A DNA stretch of 11,618 nt from a bacterium (GTDB taxonomy: Bacteria > Patescibacteria > Paceibacteria > UBA9973): NCBI GenBank assembly GCA_021813235.1, contig JAKALG010000018.1, positions 1 to 11,618 of the forward strand. The letters are read 5' to 3'. Positions 1 through 8,608 of this stretch are shown piece after piece; the first letter of the stretch is position 1, and each line of letters starts with the position of its first letter. Made by a program: the position numbers and the translations under genes. A model generated the notes under the pieces. The model was not told where the DNA came from. It worked only from the letters and a program-made list of their open reading frames with translations, and searched no databases.

Positions 1-2025
<2,025 letters not shown>

Positions 2026-2031
2026 AACTCC

Positions 2032-2565
2032 ATGGAAAATACAAAAAATAAATTAAAATTTTTTACAGTATTTGTTGCTTGTCTTTTGTTCAGATTATCG
2101 CCTTTAAGAGCTCCTAATGTGGAGCCAATAATGGCCTCTATTATGCCCCTAGGACGCAAATTTGGGGCTCTATGGGGCTTTTTATTTGGGTTCGCTAGTA
2201 TTGCTATTTATGACCTTTTTACCCATTTTGGAGTTTGGACTTGGACGGCCGGTATTACTTATGGGCTCATCGGGGTTGCTTCATATTTCTATTTTAAAAA
2301 AGCTAAAACAAGCATTTTCAATTTTGTCCTCTTTGCTTTTTTTGCCACAATCTTTTTTGATTTAATAACCGGAGTTTTATTTGCACCAATGTTTGGGCAA
2401 AGAATTTTGAATGCCCTTGTCATGCAAATTCCTTTTACCGCTCTTCATTTAGCAGGGAATATCGGTTTTGCTCTTACCTTAAGTCCACTCATAAACAAGT
2501 GGCTTGTGTCAGAACAATTTTTTGCACTAAAAAAAGTTTCTAGCTTAGGGTTAGAAATAAATTAA
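2032..2565 (+). CDS. Putative ECF-transporter S-component-like membrane protein
   Basis: A 177-residue hydrophobic protein with about five or six membrane segments, roughly at residues 9-25, 31-40, 45-62, 68-88, 95-120 and 126-155. After the first helix comes an RLSPLRAPNVEPIMA segment, then a Gly-rich GRKFGALWGFLFG helix start. This resembles substrate-binding S components of energy-coupling-factor importers and related DUF6580-like proteins. If so it would bind a vitamin or other micronutrient and dock with shared EcfA/EcfT proteins encoded elsewhere; no such genes are in this window. The substrate cannot be told from sequence. The ATG is 6 nt after the ligA stop with no promoter or Shine-Dalgarno between, so it is probably co-transcribed with ligA. 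The open frame and membrane nature are clear; the family call is tentative. Confidence 0.6.
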   Translation: MENTKNKLKFFTVFVACLLFRLSPLRAPNVEPIMASIMPLGRKFGALWGFLFGFASIAIYDLFTHFGVWTWTAGITYGLIGVASYFYFKKAKTSIFNFVLFAFFATIFFDLITGVLFAPMFGQRILNALVMQIPFTALHLAGNIGFALTLSPLINKWLVSEQFFALKKVSSLGLEIN

Positions 2566-2581
2566 AACGGAATTCTTTAGA

Positions 2582-2615
2582 TTGGACATTTTATAGTATT
2601 ATATTGTATTATATA
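2582..2615 (+). promoter_or_regulatory. Possible promoter of the 2624 gene
   Basis: TTGGAC (2582-2587) is followed by very AT-rich sequence with several -10-like hexamers, including TATTAT (2607-2612) and TATATA (2610-2615). The latter ends 8 nt before ATG 2624, the spacing seen at other starts in this window. AT-richness makes chance matches likely. Confidence 0.35.
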
Positions 2616-2623
2616 CATAATCT

Positions 2624-3595
2624 ATGTTTGGAAAAGAATCATTAAATACTTCTGCTATTAAAAAAGAAAAAATAGAAACTTCGCCTGAAATACGTGACGG
2701 TATTTCATGGGGAAAAAATATTTCTGAACTGTATTTTTCTTTACTCAAAAAATATCCAAATTTAGAAAAAGTAATAGAAACTCCAAAATTAACAATTAAA
2801 TTGCTTTCAGCATTAGTAATATTAGAAGGTGGACAACTTTTTGCACAAGAAATTCCAGTAAAAAACGAGGCGACAAAAAGTCCTTTTTCTATTGATGAAA
2901 TGGCCAACCTTCATAGTATGACTTTCACTGAGATAGCACATCGTTTAGAACCACTAAAACAATCATTACCAGACGGAAGAAAGGTTACTTTTTCAAGTAC
3001 TTTCAAATATGATGATCGATTGGAAGATACAGATTACAATGGCACTTTTTCTGAGGGATCTGTTCCTTTGGATACTGGGATGGTAGGAGATGCGGCAATA
3101 GTAACAAATGATATACATATTGAAAGAATAAATTCTGAATCAAGCACAAAAAAAAGTGATGAATTTGATTTTGATATATATAATCGTGATATGTATTCAG
3201 AGATGAAATTTTCCAAATTTGATTCAGGAGAGATTAAAGAAACTGGGAATAAAATTACTGTGATAGGAGGAGGATCAACAAAAGAAGAAGCTGTCATAGA
3301 AGCTATGAAATGGCTTTCGATGTGGTATGGGCAACATCTTTATGGAGGAAGCGTTGACAATTTAGTGGCTAAAGATTCTAAAAATAACATCCATGAATTT
3401 AGTCGAAATCATACAGGTTTTACTTCATGGAGTAGCGTTTCTTTTTTTAAGAATATTCACATAGATAAATTTGAAGAAAAGAATTTGATTAAAGTTGATA
3501 CTTTTGGAAAAGAAATAGGAAAAAGCGATGAAGTTATATATTATGCTCATGTTTCTGCTGAAAGAGGTATATACGGGAAAAAGGAAAGTAAGTAA
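2624..3595 (+). CDS. Hypothetical protein with internal hydrophobic anchor or late signal sequence
   Basis: I do not recognise this 323-residue protein. A polar N-terminal stretch of about 55 residues precedes one hydrophobic segment (about residues 57-73, LTIKLLSALVILEGGQLFA) ending in LFA-QE, which could be a signal-anchor or a signal-peptidase site after an unusually long cytoplasmic leader. The rest (about 75-323) is polar and mixed, suggesting an extracytoplasmic domain. It includes a VIGGGSTKEEAVIEAMKW stretch (213-230), a Gly-rich turn leading into a helix. There are no cysteines to suggest disulfides, and I see no catalytic motif. A 58-nt gap with promoter-like sequence separates it from the upstream gene, so it may be its own unit. 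It converges with the minus-strand gene ending at 3635, with no clear terminator between. The role is unknown. Confidence 0.8.
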   Translation: MFGKESLNTSAIKKEKIETSPEIRDGISWGKNISELYFSLLKKYPNLEKVIETPKLTIKLLSALVILEGGQLFAQEIPVKNEATKSPFSIDEMANLHSMTFTEIAHRLEPLKQSLPDGRKVTFSSTFKYDDRLEDTDYNGTFSEGSVPLDTGMVGDAAIVTNDIHIERINSESSTKKSDEFDFDIYNRDMYSEMKFSKFDSGEIKETGNKITVIGGGSTKEEAVIEAMKWLSMWYGQHLYGGSVDNLVAKDSKNNIHEFSRNHTGFTSWSSVSFFKNIHIDKFEEKNLIKVDTFGKEIGKSDEVIYYAHVSAERGIYGKKESK

Positions 3596-3634
3596 AAAAA
3601 ATATCTACTAAGCTAAATTTATTGTGCAATGAGG

Positions 3635-4042
3635 CTAGATTACAATAGAAGAGTCTTTTCCGCTGAGATAACCATGCAAGGTTGTACCTGTGATTAAGAC
3701 ACATGGTAACTGCAACAGAAGTATATTTATTAAAAAGACATCGAATGGAAACCATATCCATATAAATAGTGTGGAAAAACTTAAGGTATATAAAACAATA
3801 TATAAAAGCTCATTTTGGAAATTAATCTTTTCTTTCCATTTTGTTCTGCATAACATCATCCCAAGACAAACATTTTTATAAAATATAAGAAAGAAAAGAT
3901 TGTAAAGAAAAAATAATACAATAACTGAAATTTTCCAAATAGTTATGGATAAGAAATAATAAATTGGGAAAGATAAAATAAATACAATTATTATATTGAT
4001 AATTGATGGAAATATTTTTTGTAGAATATTTGTATTTTTCAT
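3635..4042 (-). CDS. Small RDD-like membrane protein
   Basis: A 135-residue protein starting at ATG 4042 (MKNTNILQK). It is very hydrophobic, with four likely membrane segments: about residues 10-30, 33-55, 78-98 and 99-118. A charged loop CLGMMLCRTKWKEK follows the second segment, and the C-terminus reads TLHGYLSGKDSSIVI. The loop-plus-helix layout resembles RDD-family proteins, small membrane proteins of mostly unknown function sometimes linked to transport. The frame stays open upstream through the tRNA to 4141, but that part translates tRNA sequence, so the start at 4042 is preferred. The ATG is only 3 nt from the tRNA-Ser 3' end, implying a shared transcript. No Shine-Dalgarno can exist in that gap. 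The family call is moderately supported. Confidence 0.7.
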   Translation of the reverse strand: MKNTNILQKIFPSIINIIIVFILSFPIYYFLSITIWKISVIVLFFLYNLFFLIFYKNVCLGMMLCRTKWKEKINFQNELLYIVLYTLSFSTLFIWIWFPFDVFLINILLLQLPCVLITGTTLHGYLSGKDSSIVI

Positions 4043-4045
4043 CTG

Positions 4046-4130
4046 CGGAGGCGGAGAGATTCGAACTCTCGGTGGATTTCTCCACACACGCTTTCCAAGC
4101 GTGCGCACTAGACCGCTATGCGACGCCTCC
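4046..4130 (-). tRNA. tRNA-Ser (anticodon GGA)
   Basis: On the minus strand the RNA begins GGAGGCG and ends CGCCTCC plus discriminator G, giving a perfect 7-bp acceptor stem. The anticodon loop TTGGAAA has anticodon GGA. A long variable arm (GTGGAGAAATCCAC) marks a class II tRNA and fits serine, as does discriminator G. The T loop TTCGAAT is intact. Length is 85 nt. CCA is not encoded (the next bases are CAG), so it must be added by CCA-adding enzyme. It reads UCC and UCU serine codons. Confidence 0.96.
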
Positions 4131-4149
4131 GTAATTATCAATTTACAAC

Positions 4150-4178
4150 ATTTTAAAGATTTTTGCTAATTGTGCTAA
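4150..4178 (-). promoter_or_regulatory. Putative promoter of tRNA-Ser and the RDD-like gene
   Basis: On the minus strand TTAGCA (4173-4178), a 17-nt spacer and TAAAAT (4150-4155) lie about 19 nt upstream of the tRNA 5' end. The -35 overlaps a plus-strand TGCTAAAAT (4173-4181), so divergent initiation could interfere. Predicted from sequence only. Confidence 0.45.
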
Positions 4179-4209
4179 AATTAAAGTAATCGTCGGTATT
4201 ATTAATTTT

Positions 4210-4215
4210 TATAAA
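4210..4215 (+). promoter_or_regulatory. Possible -10 element just upstream of the 4224 start
   Basis: TATAAA ends 8 nt before ATG 4224, matching the spacing at other starts here and implying a leaderless transcript. A second candidate, extended -10 TGCTAAAAT (4173-4181), would give a leader of about 36 nt. Neither has a good -35. Confidence 0.35.
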
Positions 4216-4223
4216 TAAAATAT

Positions 4224-4466
4224 ATGAGTGAAGAAACAATAATAGAAAAAGTAGAAGTTTCCAATATGAATAGTTGCTGGAAAGATAAAAAGCATTATCA
4301 AAAATGCGGAAATGCAGGTTGTATTTATGGTTTGGGCTTGATTAGCGCGGCTGTATATTTTATCCAGAATGCAGACACATTTTGGATGGGAGTATTAGGT
4401 ATAGTAAAAGCCATTGTTTGGCCAGCTTTGTTTGTCTACAAATTATTTGTATTTTTAGCCATGTAA
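4224..4466 (+). CDS. Small conserved-looking two-helix membrane protein
   Basis: An 80-residue protein. A polar N-terminus (1-31) holds Cys18 and Cys28, with Cys33 at the membrane edge. Two hydrophobic segments follow (about 34-49 and 54-78), with YGLGLISAAVYFIQNA and VKAIVWPALFVYKLFVFL as the distinctive parts. The pattern matches, from memory, a small protein family common in Parcubacteria with no known function; I cannot confirm this without a search. Start 4224 is chosen because a -10-like TATAAA lies 8 nt upstream; an internal ATG at 4266 would remove part of the polar N-terminus. It is followed 44 nt later by the DoxX-family gene, also a small membrane protein, with a possible weak terminator and a promoter between them. 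Confidence 0.75.
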   Translation: MSEETIIEKVEVSNMNSCWKDKKHYQKCGNAGCIYGLGLISAAVYFIQNADTFWMGVLGIVKAIVWPALFVYKLFVFLAM

Positions 4467-4469
4467 ATT

Positions 4470-4491
4470 AAAAGACTCTATTTAGTTTTTT
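4470..4491 (+). terminator. Possible weak terminator hairpin
   Basis: AAAAGACT (4470-4477), a 6-nt loop and AGTTTTTT (4484-4491) form an 8-bp A/T-rich stem with one G-T pair and a T-run on its 3' side. The stem is weak and overlaps the upstream side of the next promoter, so confidence is low. Confidence 0.3.
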
Positions 4492-4492
4492 A

Positions 4493-4501
4493 TGCTAAAA
4501 T
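4493..4501 (+). promoter_or_regulatory. Extended -10 promoter of the DoxX-family gene
   Basis: TGCTAAAAT: TG at 4493-4494 and hexamer TAAAAT at 4496-4501, ending 9 nt before ATG 4511. I see no good -35, which fits an extended -10 promoter. Transcription would begin at or within a few bases of the start codon. Confidence 0.55.
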
Positions 4502-4510
4502 TATAGATAT

Positions 4511-5005
4511 ATGGAACAAAATAAAACGCAACATGTTTTGGGAGTATTAAGAATAGTAATGGGCTTTGTTTTTCTTTGGGCTTTTATTGATAAAGTATTC
4601 GGTTTAGGTTTTGCTACAACAGCTGATAAGGCTTGGCTTCTTGGTACTTCTCCTACGGCAGGATTTTTACAATTTGGTGTTCACGGTCCTTTCGCAGTAT
4701 TTTTTCAAAGTCTTGCAGGTTCACCATTGGTTGATTGGCTCTTTATGTTGGGTTTACTTTTTGTTGGCCTTTTCCTCATGCTAGGAATTTTCATGAGGCT
4801 CTCTGGTTTCGCGGGGATAGTGATGCTTCTCCTTATGTATTTGGCAGTCGGTTTGTCTCCCGCAAACAATCCATTTATAGACGAGCACATTGTTTATATA
4901 TTAGCGATAATGATTTTAGTAATGGAAGATTCTGGAAAATATTTTGGGTTGGGTAGATGGTGGACAGACACTCTATTTGTTCAAAGATATAGAATCTTTA
5001 GATAG
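4511..5005 (+). CDS. DoxX-family membrane protein
   Basis: A 164-residue protein with four membrane segments, near residues 9-27, 73-93, 97-115 and 126-140. The opening LGVLRIVMGFVFLWAFIDK, a first helix ending in a charged residue, is typical of DoxX/DoxD-like proteins. Segments 73-93 and 97-115 meet at a LGIFMRLSGFAG turn, also family-like. DoxX-type proteins are linked in other bacteria to redox or thiol stress and in archaea to thiosulfate:quinone oxidoreductase; the exact role here is unknown. The long loop between helices 1 and 2 (about residues 28-72) is larger than in minimal DoxX and closer to DoxD-like forms. An extended -10 ends 9 nt upstream of the ATG, and the cupin gene begins 28 nt after the TAG, so the two may be co-transcribed. 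Confidence 0.82.
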   Translation: MEQNKTQHVLGVLRIVMGFVFLWAFIDKVFGLGFATTADKAWLLGTSPTAGFLQFGVHGPFAVFFQSLAGSPLVDWLFMLGLLFVGLFLMLGIFMRLSGFAGIVMLLLMYLAVGLSPANNPFIDEHIVYILAIMILVMEDSGKYFGLGRWWTDTLFVQRYRIFR

Positions 5006-5033
5006 TCGAAATTATAAATTAACAAAAAATATT

Positions 5034-5435
5034 ATGAAAAAAGGATTTAATACAAATATAGAAAAAGAAACTTTAGAAAATACAAATTTTCGCAAAGTTT
5101 TATACACTGGCAAGCATAGCCAATTGGTTTTGATGAGCTTAAAACCAAATGAAGAGATAGGAATGGAAGTCCATACAGACAACGACCAATTTTTCCGTTT
5201 TGAGAAAGGAGAAGGTAAATGTGTCATTGATGGTAATGAATATATTCTTAGTGACGGTTCTGTCATTATTGTTCCGGCTGGGGCTCAACATAATATTATC
5301 AATACATCCTCTACAGAAGATTTGAAACTCTACACAATTTATTCTCCAGCTCATCATAAAGATGGAATAGTGCGAGCAACTAAAGCAGAAGCAGAAGCCG
5401 ACGGTCCAGAATTTGATGGCCTAACGACCGAATAA
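5034..5435 (+). CDS. Small single-domain cupin protein
   Basis: A 133-residue single cupin barrel. Motif 1 is GMEVHTDNDQFFRFEKGEG (His in EVHTDND, then a Gln/Glu-like ligand region). Motif 2 is GSVIIVPAGAQHNIIN, with the Pro-Gly turn and conserved His. These residues normally bind a divalent metal. The C-terminal tail (SPAHHKDGIVRATKAEAEADG) resembles a common group of small bacterial cupins of uncertain substrate, often loosely labelled mannose-6-phosphate isomerase-like; I would not assign a reaction. ATG 5034 is chosen because the frame extends to 4944 only by overlapping the DoxX gene with sequence unlike the family. It lies 28 nt after the DoxX stop and 15 nt before the helicase GTG, consistent with one operon. 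Confidence 0.87.
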   Translation: MKKGFNTNIEKETLENTNFRKVLYTGKHSQLVLMSLKPNEEIGMEVHTDNDQFFRFEKGEGKCVIDGNEYILSDGSVIIVPAGAQHNIINTSSTEDLKLYTIYSPAHHKDGIVRATKAEAEADGPEFDGLTTE

Positions 5436-5443
5436 GAAAGGTG

Positions 5444-5449
5444 TATAAT
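5444..5449 (+). promoter_or_regulatory. -10 element (and nearby SD-like site) at the helicase-nuclease start
   Basis: TATAAT at 5444-5449 ends 7 nt before ATG 5457, fitting a leaderless start there. AAAGGTG (5437-5443) lies 7 nt before GTG 5451, fitting ribosome binding if transcription enters from the cupin gene. The two signals support different start codons; no clear -35 is visible. Confidence 0.45.
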
Positions 5450-5450
5450 A

Positions 5451-8447
5451 GTGTTAATGACAGTGGAAACTTTTGCAGAAGAATACAAGAAGCTAAATAA
5501 GGCTCAAAAAGAGGCTGTAGATTCTATAGATGGGCCTGTGATGGTGGTAGCGGGTCCAGGAACAGGGAAGACAAAAATATTAGCACTTCGCATAGCTAAT
5601 ATTTTAGTAAAGACTGATACAGCTCCAGAGAGTATTTTAGCTCTCACTTATACGACAGCTGGAGTCATTGCTATGCGTGAAAGACTTCTTGAAATAATAG
5701 GCGATAGGGCATATAGAGTAAATATTTTTACCTTTCATGCTTTTTGTGAACATATTATAAAAGAATTCTCTTTTTATTTTGAAGAGTTGGGAGGTGCCAG
5801 AGTAATAGGTGATTTGGAAAGGGTAGAAATAATCGAATCTATTATCAAGAAAAACAAATTTGAACATTTAGTTTCCTTTCATGATGAATTTTCTTTTTTG
5901 AATAAAATAGTTGATGGAATACTTACGATAAAAAAAGAAGGATTGTCGCCAAACGATTTTCTAAATAAATTACCAATTTGGAAAAAAGAACTTCTTTCAA
6001 ATAATGATTTATATTATAAAAAAGATTTTGGAAAATCAAAAAAAGGTGATTTAAAACCAGCCGAGGAAGAAAAAATAAATAAAAAGATAGAAAAAGCTCA
6101 AGAACTAGGAGAGATTTTTTTGCTTTATCAAGAAGAATTAAAAAACCGTGGTTTGTATGATTTTTCAGATATGATTTTGTATGTTTTAGAAGAACTCTTA
6201 AAGAATAAAGAATTAAAAGCAGAAGTTCAAGAGAAATATCAATATATTCTTGTAGATGAACACCAAGATACAAATGAAGGACAAAACACAATAATAGAAC
6301 TTATAACTGATGCTCCACACCTAGAAGGTAAGCCAAATATCTTTACTGTAGGGGATGAAAAACAATCTATTTATAGGTTTCAAGGAGCTAGCGCTGAAAC
6401 CTTCTCAAGATTTCAAAATTTATATAAAGATATCCACTCTGTGACCCTTACTGAAAATTATCGTTCAACACAAGATATTTTAGATGGAGCACATAGCCTA
6501 GTCATTAAATCAAAGGGTCTAGAAGATAGCGTAAAACTCTATTCCAATATAAAAGAAAATAAAAAAATAAATGTACAAGAATTTTCAAACTATAAATTTG
6601 AACTTTTACATTTAGCCGAAGATATAAAATCAAAGATTGAAAAAGGTGTGTCTCCTAGCGAAATCTCGGTCCTTTATCGTGCCAACAAAAATGTTTCAGA
6701 TATCAAAACTATTTTGGATTTTTATAAAATTCCCTATACTATTTTTTCTAGGGATAAAATATTAGATGATCCGAATATTAGAAATTTAATTAATATTTTA
6801 AGAGTCATTTTTAACCCAAATGACGACCATTACCTAGGGAAAGCCTTTTTTATAAATTTTTTAAATCTGGATGCTTATGATACCGTTAGGATACTTGATA
6901 AATATAAGTCTTTACGTAAAGAAGAAAAAAAACATCTTTTTGCAATTATCCAAGATAAAAAAATTCTAGAAGAAATAGAAGTAAAAAATTCGCAGGAATT
7001 TTTAAATTTTGCTGAGATTATTAAAGAACTAAAAACAGAATCGCAGAATCAAAATTTTATAGATTTCTTCAAAATATTTTTAGAAAAAATTAGATATATC
7101 AAATATATGCTTCAGGCAATTGACAGTCGTATAGAACTTTTAAAACTAGATAAACTTTTTGATGAAATCAAAAGTCAAAATCAAGCTAAAAAAGGATATA
7201 CACTTGCAGACTTTATTTATTTTGTTGATTCCTTCCTAAAATATAATTTAGATATAAAAAGTACTGACCCTGAAATAATAAAAGGTGTTTCCTTAATGAC
7301 AGCCCATGGGTCAAAAGGCAGGGAATTTGAATATGTCTATATAATAAACGCTACTAGGAAATCTTGGGAAGCGAGAAATGGAGGAAGCAGCATTAGCTTG
7401 CCTATTTATCAATACGACGGTGACATAGATGACGAAAGAAGACTTTTTTATGTTGCTATGACACGTGCCAAAAAAGGTTTAAATATTTCTTTTGCTCGAA
7501 CTGATAACGACGGCAGAGAGCATGAAGAATCTGAATTTGTGAAAGAAATTGATTCTCTCTTTAAGAAAGAAGAGAAAATGAAATCTTTTGAAGAAAAAAA
7601 CATTGATAAGCTTTCTTTGTTTTTAAATTTTGAGAAAAGATCTGCCTCATTGTTTGATAAAGAATATTTAAGACAACTCTTTTTCAAGAGAGGATTAAAT
7701 GTTTCCGCTCTCAATAATTATTTAGATTGCCCAAAAAAATACTTATACAAAAGTCTAATAAGAATTCCAGACTTGTATTCGAAAAGCTTAAAATACGGAA
7801 GTATAATAGATTTTGCGTTAAATAATTTTTTTGAAAAATCTAAAAAAGAATCGAAAATTTTACAGAAAAAAGTACTTTTAGAAGAATTTGAAAAAGGTTT
7901 AAGAAAGTTTAATTTACCAGAAAAAGATGAAGAAAAGTTTAGAAAAAGAGGAGAGAATGCTCTTTCAGAATATTATGATGAATATTCTAACGTTTGGACA
8001 TACAAAGTAGACACACAGTTTTCAGTAAAAAGAGATTTCAAATTAAATAATAAAGAATTGCTTAAGATTAGTGGTACTTTAGACAAAATAGAGTATCTAG
8101 ATAATTTATTTTCACCGACTATCAATGTCATAGACCATAAAACAGGAAAACCATTTTCTGAAAAAACAAAAGAACAAAAGGCTAATTATGAAAGACAGCT
8201 CGTTTTTTACAAATTATTGCTTACAGATTATGACAAGAAGGATTTTAAAATAAATAAAAGTATTCTTGATTTTATAGAAAAAAATAAGAAAGGAAACTTT
8301 GAACAATATGACCTTGAAATCACAAAACAGCATCTTGATAAACTGCAAGAGGAAATAAACACTTGCGCAGAAAATGTTTTATCTATGAAATTTTTAGAAA
8401 AAGGTTGCAATAAAAAAGACTGCGAGTGGTGTCAAATAGAAAGATAA
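5451..8447 (+). CDS. UvrD/PcrA-type helicase fused to Fe-S RecB-like nuclease
   Basis: A 998-residue protein likely to unwind and degrade DNA in recombination or repair. The superfamily 1A helicase (about 1-700) shows a Q motif near Q19, Walker A GPGTGKT (35-41), motif Ia ALTYTTAGVIAMRERL, Walker B DEHQD (269-273), motif III GDEKQSIYRFQGA (301-313), motif IV TENYRST, motif V MTAHGSKG (616-623) and motif VI RRLFYVAMTRAK. The C-terminal PD-(D/E)XK domain (about 750-998) has GTLDKI (Asp878), IDHKTGK (Asp895, Lys897) and QLVFY (Gln916, Tyr920). Cys760 plus Cys986, Cys991 and Cys994 match the 4Fe-4S cluster layout of AddB/Cas4/Dna2 nucleases. The usual nuclease motif I His appears replaced by Asp787 (GSIIDFAL). 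It is a single-chain alternative to RecBCD or AddAB; no partner subunit gene is nearby. Start is GTG 5451 or ATG 5457. Confidence 0.93.
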   Translation: MLMTVETFAEEYKKLNKAQKEAVDSIDGPVMVVAGPGTGKTKILALRIANILVKTDTAPESILALTYTTAGVIAMRERLLEIIGDRAYRVNIFTFHAFCEHIIKEFSFYFEELGGARVIGDLERVEIIESIIKKNKFEHLVSFHDEFSFLNKIVDGILTIKKEGLSPNDFLNKLPIWKKELLSNNDLYYKKDFGKSKKGDLKPAEEEKINKKIEKAQELGEIFLLYQEELKNRGLYDFSDMILYVLEELLKNKELKAEVQEKYQYILVDEHQDTNEGQNTIIELITDAPHLEGKPNIFTVGDEKQSIYRFQGASAETFSRFQNLYKDIHSVTLTENYRSTQDILDGAHSLVIKSKGLEDSVKLYSNIKENKKINVQEFSNYKFELLHLAEDIKSKIEKGVSPSEISVLYRANKNVSDIKTILDFYKIPYTIFSRDKILDDPNIRNLINILRVIFNPNDDHYLGKAFFINFLNLDAYDTVRILDKYKSLRKEEKKHLFAIIQDKKILEEIEVKNSQEFLNFAEIIKELKTESQNQNFIDFFKIFLEKIRYIKYMLQAIDSRIELLKLDKLFDEIKSQNQAKKGYTLADFIYFVDSFLKYNLDIKSTDPEIIKGVSLMTAHGSKGREFEYVYIINATRKSWEARNGGSSISLPIYQYDGDIDDERRLFYVAMTRAKKGLNISFARTDNDGREHEESEFVKEIDSLFKKEEKMKSFEEKNIDKLSLFLNFEKRSASLFDKEYLRQLFFKRGLNVSALNNYLDCPKKYLYKSLIRIPDLYSKSLKYGSIIDFALNNFFEKSKKESKILQKKVLLEEFEKGLRKFNLPEKDEEKFRKRGENALSEYYDEYSNVWTYKVDTQFSVKRDFKLNNKELLKISGTLDKIEYLDNLFSPTINVIDHKTGKPFSEKTKEQKANYERQLVFYKLLLTDYDKKDFKINKSILDFIEKNKKGNFEQYDLEITKQHLDKLQEEINTCAENVLSMKFLEKGCNKKDCEWCQIER

Positions 8448-8457
8448 TATAATACAT

Positions 8458-8553
8458 TTAAAACCTTGGGCCGTTGTCTAGCCAGCCTAAATAAAGACCC
8501 AAGAGAGCAAATAAGACTATCAAAGCGAGCAGAATCCAGTCGATTTTTTTCAT
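8458..8553 (-). CDS. Small 31-residue single-helix membrane protein
   Basis: A minus-strand ORF of 31 codons, ATG at 8553, TAA at 8458-8460. It begins MKKIDW, has one hydrophobic helix (ILLALIVLFALLGLYLGW, residues 7-24) and ends LDNGPRF. Lys2, Lys3 and the following helix suggest the N-terminus stays inside. A TATAAT (8560-8565) ends 6 nt before the ATG, with TTGGTT at -35 and a 17-nt spacer, the arrangement seen at other starts here. It converges with the helicase-nuclease gene (stops 10 nt apart) and diverges from pheS. No family is recognised. Short length makes chance possible, but promoter and composition favour a real gene. Confidence 0.55.
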   Translation of the reverse strand: MKKIDWILLALIVLFALLGLYLGWLDNGPRF

Positions 8554-8559
8554 AATGCA

Positions 8560-8588
8560 ATTATAACCCCTAATAGAATTTAAACCAA
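8560..8588 (-). promoter_or_regulatory. Promoter for the minus-strand small ORF
   Basis: On the minus strand TTGGTT (8583-8588), a 17-nt spacer and a consensus TATAAT (8560-8565), 6 nt before ATG 8553. It lies back to back with the pheS promoter region. Confidence 0.55.
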
Positions 8589-8593
8589 TTCTA

Positions 8594-8602
8594 TGATATA
8601 TT
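8594..8602 (+). promoter_or_regulatory. Extended -10 promoter of pheST
   Basis: TGATATATT: TG at 8594-8595 and hexamer TATATT at 8597-8602, ending 6 nt before ATG 8609. No clear -35. The start codon would be at or next to the transcription start. There is no T-box or attenuator leader, since no room exists for one. Confidence 0.5.
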
Positions 8603-8608
8603 TTCTAT

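Noticed and set aside
3690..3881. Plus-strand 63-codon ORF
   Set aside because: Antisense to the RDD-like membrane protein gene, with no promoter or protein-like features.
4043..4141. N-terminal extension of the RDD-like ORF to 4141
   Set aside because: These codons are the tRNA-Ser gene read through in one frame; the protein-like sequence starts at ATG 4042.
4944..5033. Upstream start for the cupin at 4944
   Set aside because: It would overlap the end of the DoxX gene by 62 nt, and the added residues are not cupin-like.
8465..8503. CTTGGG...CCCAAG inverted repeat after the helicase gene as a terminator
   Set aside because: Only 6 bp with a 27-nt loop and no T-run; it lies within the minus-strand small ORF.
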